From positions 1 through 9,337 of the forward strand of contig JAJYFI010000035.1 of the NCBI GenBank assembly GCA_021790955.1: 9,337 nucleotides of DNA, given 5' to 3'. The translations under genes and the position numbers were made by a program. This document shows, one piece after another, positions 5,473 through 9,337 of the stretch; the first letter of the stretch is position 1; each line of letters starts with the position of its first letter. The notes beneath the pieces were generated by a model. It had not been told where the DNA came from. It did no database searches and saw nothing but the letters and a program-made list of their open reading frames with translations. This stretch comes from a bacterium (GTDB taxonomy: Bacteria > Elusimicrobiota > Elusimicrobia > UBA1565 > UBA9628).

Positions 5473-6883
5473 AGACGGCGGTGCCTTCATCGGGATTCCG
5501 GTAAAGGAGGCGGAACAACGAGGGGTCGTCGAGCCACGCGTCATCGCGCGCCAGCTCCCGCATGATCGGGGAGAAGCGCGGCGTGGAAAAGCCAAGGTCC
5601 GCGCGATCTTCCCTTAACACGATCCGCGCCTTGTATTGCTTGAGGAGGCGGGAGAAGGCGGACGCGGAGCCGGCGTCCGGGATCGGCAGGCAGGGCCGTT
5701 GGGCGTAAAAACCATCCCTCGCGTAAAGCGGGCTGGCTAAGGCCTCCCACGGCTTCGTATGCGCGCGAATCCACGAGTAGGTCTCCTGAAGCCCCGGCGC
5801 GGCGTAAGGCGAGTCTCCCGAAATCCAGGGCCGCGAACCCCAGTAAAATTGCCCCGCGAGAAGAAGGGCCAAGGCGCCGGCTTTCCAGCGCCCGGTCCCG
5901 CGCGCCATGGTCCAGAGCATCCAGGGCAGGAGGGTGAGCAGGTAGCGGTCGTAATGCCAAGGCCAGACGAGATAGAGAGCGATCCCTCCGGCAAGCGCCC
6001 AAAGCGCCGGACGCTCGTGGGCCCCGTCGCGCCACAGCCGGACGGCTCCTCTCAGCGCCAGGGCGGCCAGGAGGGCGCCCAGGGCGGCCGCGAGCCAGGC
6101 GAGGGCCTCCGGCAGATACGTCCGGCCCCAGGCCCGCGCGTAATAGAGGGAGTTGGCGCCGGCAGTCGCAAGCGCGCGGACGATGCCGCCGTCGAGTTGC
6201 GACCATTCGGAGATTTTCTGGACTCCGCCGTGGGCGCGGGACCAGGCGAACCATGGCGCCAGGCCTCCCGCCACGAAAGCCGCGACGACGGCGGCCTGCT
6301 TCCAGCGCCGGGAGCGGACGGTTTCGAAGAAGGCCGCGGGAACAAGCGACAGGGCCGCGAGCCGCAGCTCGCAGAGGGCCAGCAGCCAGGCGCCGCTCGC
6401 CGCGGGACGCGCCGCCGCGCCCCTTTCAAGATAACGCAGGAAGGGGAACAGGAGCAGGAGGAAGGGAATTTCGCTCATGACGCAGCCCGATTGGGACAGA
6501 ACGAAGGGGCTCGCGGAAAAAAGGAGGACCAGGAGGGAGCGCCCCGGCTCCTCTTCCCGTCCGGAAAGCCAGCCCCAATAGGCCCAAGGCAGCGCCGCCG
6601 CCATCGCGGCGGAGACCGCCTGGAAGGCTCCCAGGCGGTCTCCGAAGATCCACGCGACGGGAAGAAGGGCCGCGGGAAGGCCCGGGTTGACCATCGTGAG
6701 CGGGATGTAAGCGGGGCTTATCGGCAGATGGTAGCGGCCGTGGGCGAGAGAGATCGAGGCGAGGACGTAAAGGATGTCGTCTTGCTGGCGGCCCAGGTAT
6801 TGAGCGGGCGCGGCGAGGAGGATGAAGACGCTGCCCGCAAGCGGCGCCGCGAGCGGGAGCAGCCGTCGAAGGCGGTTCGTCAC
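5459..6883 (-). CDS. Polytopic membrane protein, GT39/ArnT-like glycosyltransferase (proximal)
   Basis: A 474-residue membrane protein with about eleven hydrophobic segments. The first extracytoplasmic loop carries an Asp pair (RQQDDILYV, Asp35-Asp36), the usual site of the catalytic acid in GT-C enzymes such as PMT/ArnT. The MVNPGLPAALLPVAW segment (64-78) corresponds to the P-G-x-P-xLL block that follows in that family, and a YDRYLLTLLPW segment matches its later Y-x-RYLLPLLP feature. It probably moves a sugar from a polyprenyl-linked donor to an extracytoplasmic acceptor; donor and acceptor are unknown. The start is GTG at 6883, 12 nt after the peptidase stop, with weak ribosome-site support but no better alternative. 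It overlaps the next gene by 14 nt, so the two are likely translated together. They share architecture, not obvious sequence similarity. Confidence 0.78.
   Translation of the reverse strand: MTNRLRRLLPLAAPLAGSVFILLAAPAQYLGRQQDDILYVLASISLAHGRYHLPISPAYIPLTMVNPGLPAALLPVAWIFGDRLGAFQAVSAAMAAALPWAYWGWLSGREEEPGRSLLVLLFSASPFVLSQSGCVMSEIPFLLLLFPFLRYLERGAAARPAASGAWLLALCELRLAALSLVPAAFFETVRSRRWKQAAVVAAFVAGGLAPWFAWSRAHGGVQKISEWSQLDGGIVRALATAGANSLYYARAWGRTYLPEALAWLAAALGALLAALALRGAVRLWRDGAHERPALWALAGGIALYLVWPWHYDRYLLTLLPWMLWTMARGTGRWKAGALALLLAGQFYWGSRPWISGDSPYAAPGLQETYSWIRAHTKPWEALASPLYARDGFYAQRPCLPIPDAGSASAFSRLLKQYKARIVLREDRADLGFSTPRFSPIMRELARDDAWLDDPSLFRLLYRNPDEGTAVYAPR
6611..6643. repeat. Intragenic perfect inverted repeat (13-bp arms, 7-base loop)
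   Basis: GGAGACCGCCTGG (6611-6623) and CCAGGCGGTCTCC (6631-6643) are exact reverse complements around a 7-base loop. It lies within the first third of the proximal glycosyltransferase gene, encoding part of GDRLGAFQAVSA. Such a perfect GC-rich hairpin inside a reading frame is unusual. No T-run follows on either strand, so it is not a plain terminator. Confidence 0.7.
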
Positions 6884-6895
6884 GTCCAGGGCTCG

Positions 6896-7858
6896 TCAGC
6901 GCCTGCCGATTTTGCGGATCGGGTTGACGAGCCGGCCGAAGCGATCGTGGACCTCGAAATGGAGGTGGGGGCCGGTGGAGAGGCCCGTCGAGCCGACCCG
7001 CCCGATTCGGGTCTTGCCGCGCAAAACGACGTCTCCCGGCTTCACCTCGATCTTCGAGAGATGGCCGTAATAAGTGGTGGCGCCGTCCCGGTGCTTGAGG
7101 ATGATCAAATTCCCATAGCCGTTTTTCCAGCCGGTGAACATGACGGTCCCACTGCGGGAGGGATAGACGGGGCTGCCCCAGGGCCTGGGAAGGTCCAGGC
7201 CGTCGTGGAAGATCCTTCGATGGAGGATGGGATGATAGCGCATCCCGAAGCGGGAGCTGATGCGGGGCCAGCCGAAACCCTTGAAGGGGAATCGGTAGGT
7301 GTCGAACTGGAAGGAAACTCCAGGAAGGAGGAGGCGGGCGCCTTGGGTGAACACATACGAGTTGAGCAGCGCCGCCCCGGGGAGGTTGTTCGCCTCCACG
7401 ACGGCGTCCTTGAACCGCTGGCGCGACGCCGCCGACTTGTAGAAACGCCTCGCGATCTGGTCGAGGCTTTCGCCGCGCGGGGAACGCACATGATAGAGGT
7501 AGCCCGGCTTGTTGACGACCGTGATTTTCTGGCCGGGAAGGAGGTAGAGAAGTTCGTTGTCGTTGGTCGCCTGGAGGCCCTTGAGGGAGGCGCCGTACTT
7601 CCGGGCGATCATGTCGCCGCCGTATTCGCCTCGCTGGACCCGATGGAGGGTGTAGGCCAGGCGGTTGATCTTGCGGAGGAATCCCGACTCGGGCTCCGGG
7701 GGGCCTGGAGGGGTCGTGACGGAATACATCTGCCACTCCGCCTGCGAATTCCCGAAACCCCACGGGCCCGCCCGGAGCGGCGGGGTCGCGGCGGCGACGG
7801 CGGCGACGGCGGCGACGGCGGCCAAAGCCGGACGCCGCCGGGCGTTTCCGCTGGTCAT
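6896..7858 (-). CDS. Secreted LysM/M23 (LytM-type) peptidoglycan endopeptidase
   Basis: A 320-residue exported zinc metallopeptidase that should cut peptide cross-bridges of peptidoglycan. The N-terminus is a signal peptide: basic NARRR (5-9), an Ala/Val-rich core (11-24) and a likely cut after LRA (28-30). A region of two degenerate LysM-like modules follows (about 69-117 and 121-180, each ending LLPG), for cell-wall binding. The M23 domain spans about 198-316, with zinc ligands His218 and Asp222 (FHDGLD) and His300 of HLH (298-300), plus His266 in YYGHLS. All catalytic positions are present, so it looks active, not an EnvC/NlpD-type degenerate activator. I chose the ATG at 7858 because it gives this signal peptide; a longer frame from 8017 would run inside rho. 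It lies 26 nt after the rho stop and 12 nt before the first membrane glycosyltransferase gene. Confidence 0.92.
   Translation of the reverse strand: MTSGNARRRPALAAVAAVAAVAAATPPLRAGPWGFGNSQAEWQMYSVTTPPGPPEPESGFLRKINRLAYTLHRVQRGEYGGDMIARKYGASLKGLQATNDNELLYLLPGQKITVVNKPGYLYHVRSPRGESLDQIARRFYKSAASRQRFKDAVVEANNLPGAALLNSYVFTQGARLLLPGVSFQFDTYRFPFKGFGWPRISSRFGMRYHPILHRRIFHDGLDLPRPWGSPVYPSRSGTVMFTGWKNGYGNLIILKHRDGATTYYGHLSKIEVKPGDVVLRGKTRIGRVGSTGLSTGPHLHFEVHDRFGRLVNPIRKIGRR
7791..7817 (-). repeat. Tandem 9-bp repeat (three copies) in the M23 signal-peptide core
   Basis: GCGGCGACG occurs three times head to tail at 7791-7799, 7800-7808 and 7809-7817, with a partial fourth copy after it. On the coding strand each unit adds Val-Ala-Ala, building the AVAAVAAVAA core of the signal peptide. 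Gain or loss of a unit keeps the frame and only changes hydrophobic-core length. Confidence 0.85.
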
Positions 7859-7880
7859 CGCTTCTGTCGCCGCCGTCGCC
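7793..7880 (-). promoter_or_regulatory. Possible start-codon-trapping hairpin in the M23 mRNA
   Basis: The leader between rho and the M23 gene contains GGCGACGGCGGCGAC on the coding strand (positions 7880-7866). It is exactly complementary over 15 bases to the repeat in the signal-peptide codons, in two registers (7802-7816 or 7793-7807). Pairing would put the ATG (7858-7856) in a loop of about 49-58 nt and pair the sequence right after the AGGAAGG Shine-Dalgarno-like element, which overlaps the end of rho. The structure follows from sequence; a regulatory effect is inference. Confidence 0.4.
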
Positions 7881-7884
7881 TTCC

Positions 7885-9198
7885 TCAGTCGGCCGCGCTC
7901 GACAGCTCGATCGATTTCAGGAAATCCTTGTTGGTCTTGGTCGAGAGGAGCTTGTCGCGCAGGAGCTCCATGGCCTCGACCGGGCCCAGCGGGGCCAGGA
8001 CCTTGCGCAGGATCCACATCTTGTTGAGCTCGTCCTCGGAGAGCAGGAGCTCCTCCTTGCGGGTGCCCGATCGGTTGATGTCGAAGGCGGGGAACATGCG
8101 CCGGTCGGAAAGTTTGCGGTCGAGGTAGACCTCGCTGTTGCCCGTGCCCTTGAACTCCTCGAAGATGACCTCGTCCATGCGGCTGCCGGTCTCGACCAGC
8201 GTCGTGGCGATGATCGTCAAGGAGCCGCCTTCCTCGATATTGCGGGCCGCGCCCAGGAAGCGTTTGGGCTTCTGGAGCGAGCCGGACTCGAGGCCGCCGG
8301 AGAGGACGCGTCCGGTGGAGGGAGCCATCGCGTTGTAGGCGCGGGCGAGCCGGGTGAGGGAGTCGAGGAGGATCACGACGTCCTTGCCGAGCTCGACCTG
8401 CCTTTTCGCCTTTTCAAGCACCATCTCCGCCACCTGGAGATGCCGGTCCGGCGGCTCGTCGAAGGTCGAGGAGATCACCTCCCCTTTGATCGAGCGCCTC
8501 ATGTCGGTGACTTCCTCCGGGCGCTCGTCGATGAGGAGGACGATGAGGACGGAGTCCGGCTCGTTCGTCGCGATCGCGTTGGCGATCTTCTGGAGAATGA
8601 TGGTTTTGCCCGTCTTGGGAGCCGCGACGATGAGGCCGCGCTGCCCCTTGCCGATGGGGGCGATGAGATCCATGAGCCGCGTCGTCGCGTCGTGCCGGTC
8701 GTTCTCGAGGGTGTAGCGCTTGTCGGGATGCAGCGGCGTCAAGTTGTCGAAGAAAGGGCGCTCCTTGAGCTTGTCGGCGTCGACGCCGTTGACCTTCGTG
8801 ACCTGAAGGAGGGCGAAGAAGAGCCCCCCGTCCTTGGGGGGGAGGATGAATCCCGCCACCGTGTCTCCCTTGCGCAGGCCGAACTTCTTGATCTGGGAGG
8901 GGGACATGTAGATGTCGTCGGGGCCGGGCAGGTAGTTGTAGTCCGGCGAGCGCAGGAATCCGAAGCCGTCCGGGAGGATCTCCAGGATGCCCTCGTCGTG
9001 GATCATCCCGTTGGATTTTAGCTTCGCTTCGAGGATCTTGGCGATCAACTCCTGCTTGCGCAGTCCCGTCAGCGGCCCGTCGGCGCCCAGATCCTGGGCA
9101 AGGGCGGCGAGCTGCGGCATCAGCATTTTCGTCAGGGTCGGGACATCCAGCTGCGGCGGGGCCTGCGGCGCCTTCTGGGCGTCCCGGCGCTTTGCCAT
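7885..9198 (-). CDS. rho: Transcription termination factor Rho
   Basis: Rho is the hexameric RNA-dependent ATPase/helicase that terminates untranslated transcripts. From the ATG at 9198 it has 437 residues, close to the 419 of E. coli. Domains: N-terminal helical domain (about 18-64, LRKQELIAKILEAKLKSNG), RNA-binding cold-shock-like domain with DGFGFLRS (77-84) and GPDDIYMSPSQIKKFGLR (92-109), Walker A AAPKTGKT (192-199), DERPEEVTDMRR (224-235), Walker B VVILLDSLTRLARAYN (274-289), the Q-loop region around 292-310, and GTGNSEVYLDRK (351-362) with the R-loop and C-terminal NRSGTRKEELLL. All catalytic blocks are intact. The frame stays open upstream to the window edge (next ATG 9330). I prefer 9198 because the upstream residues do not look like Rho. 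It heads a cluster with the M23 peptidase and two glycosyltransferases. Confidence 0.95.
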   Translation of the reverse strand: MAKRRDAQKAPQAPPQLDVPTLTKMLMPQLAALAQDLGADGPLTGLRKQELIAKILEAKLKSNGMIHDEGILEILPDGFGFLRSPDYNYLPGPDDIYMSPSQIKKFGLRKGDTVAGFILPPKDGGLFFALLQVTKVNGVDADKLKERPFFDNLTPLHPDKRYTLENDRHDATTRLMDLIAPIGKGQRGLIVAAPKTGKTIILQKIANAIATNEPDSVLIVLLIDERPEEVTDMRRSIKGEVISSTFDEPPDRHLQVAEMVLEKAKRQVELGKDVVILLDSLTRLARAYNAMAPSTGRVLSGGLESGSLQKPKRFLGAARNIEEGGSLTIIATTLVETGSRMDEVIFEEFKGTGNSEVYLDRKLSDRRMFPAFDINRSGTRKEELLLSEDELNKMWILRKVLAPLGPVEAMELLRDKLLSTKTNKDFLKSIELSSAAD

Positions 9199-9337
9199 GA
9201 AGCGGAAAAACTCCCGGGCCTCCCGGGCGATCTTCCGGATCTCGGAGAGATCGAACAGAGCGCGGCGGAAGACCTTCAGGATATAGCGCGGACGGAAGTA
9301 GTACTTCTTGTAGAACTTGGGAACAGCCATGAAGATC
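9199..9337 (-). other. In-frame upstream extension of rho, resembling the C-terminus of another protein
   Basis: Reading toward rho in the same frame, these 46 codons encode an aromatic/basic stretch (AVPKFYKKYYFRPRYILKVF, then an arginine-rich helix to FFRF). That resembles the tail of B12-binding-domain radical SAM proteins as I remember them, where F-Y-(R/K)-x-(F/Y)-Y-x-RP-x-Y-(I/L) is followed by a basic helix. No stop separates it from the rho start at 9198. It may be the end of an upstream gene fused to rho, the result of a lost stop or indel, or a real N-terminal extension of Rho. The upstream part is outside the window. Confidence 0.45.

Noticed and set aside
7182..7201. GGCCTGG / CCAGGCC inverted repeat inside the M23 gene
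   Set aside because: Seven-base GC-rich arms within a coding region occur often by chance at this base composition.
6426..7763. A 445-codon minus-strand frame overlapping the M23 and membrane protein genes
   Set aside because: The product is Pro/Arg/His-rich and low in complexity, and it is out of frame with two well-supported genes. It is a shadow frame.
7859..8017. A longer M23 protein starting at 8017
   Set aside because: The added residues lie inside the rho reading frame and would bury the clear signal peptide that begins at 7858.
5759..8128. A 789-codon open frame on the plus strand opposite the glycosyltransferase, M23 and rho genes
   Set aside because: Its product is Arg/Gly/Glu-rich with no recognisable domain, and the opposite strand has three clearly conserved genes. 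Long antisense frames are common in GC-rich DNA with strong third-position bias.
8824..8842. CCCCCC/GGGGGG short hairpin inside rho
   Set aside because: It comes from adjacent Pro-Pro and Gly-Gly codons in a conserved coding region; there is no sign of a separate function.
1..9337. CRISPR arrays, tRNA/rRNA genes, insertion sequences, phage genes, attachment sites
   Set aside because: I looked for repeat-spacer patterns, cloverleaf-like arms, transposase motifs and terminal inverted repeats and saw none. The gene content is core-type throughout.

Overview
The window is a GC-rich (roughly two-thirds G+C by eye) bacterial chromosomal segment, tightly packed, with two gene clusters that converge near position 4100. 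The gene content is core and housekeeping: isoleucyl-tRNA synthetase, signal peptidase II, type IV pilin-like genes, prepilin peptidase, Rho and a cell-wall peptidase. I see no phage, transposon, CRISPR, tRNA or rRNA. A diderm bacterium with type IV pilus or type II secretion-like machinery fits. The pilin style (GspG-like, ending in a VNCQHTDTKG-type tail) together with paired multi-pass GT-C proteins reminds me of Elusimicrobiota. That is an impression from memory, not a computed assignment.

Plus strand, 1-4211. The window opens inside ileS, whose stop overlaps the lspA start by 4 bases (ATGA). After lspA a 142-base intergenic stretch holds a near-consensus sigma70 promoter (TTGACA, 17 bp, TATAGT) and a 5' UTR hairpin just before the Shine-Dalgarno sequence. 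It drives a tight cassette: pilin 1, a perfect 30-bp palindrome, pilin 2, and one base later a prepilin peptidase. The peptidase can process the two pilins encoded immediately before it. The palindrome could set a high pilin 1 level relative to the downstream genes.

Minus strand, 9337-4057. Read in transcription order this is rho, a secreted LysM/M23 zinc endopeptidase, then two large polytopic glycosyltransferase-like membrane proteins. Gaps are 26 nt and 12 nt, and the last two genes overlap by 14 nt, so they look like one operon. The last gene overlaps the prepilin peptidase tail to tail by 155 bp.

The points most worth a second look are these: (1) a mosaic of near-identical and diverged blocks between the two pilin genes, suggesting gene conversion; (2) the pilin 1/pilin 2 junction, where a single UAG and 25 sense codons with a 30-bp palindrome separate two in-frame pilins; (3) an open frame upstream of rho that looks like the C-terminus of a different protein, possibly a B12-binding radical SAM enzyme, running into Rho without a stop; (4) a slippage-prone 9-bp repeat in the M23 signal peptide that is complementary to the leader just upstream of its start codon. 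I did not find a convincing new multi-gene system. The window is mostly ordinary core genome with unusual regulatory and recombinational detail.
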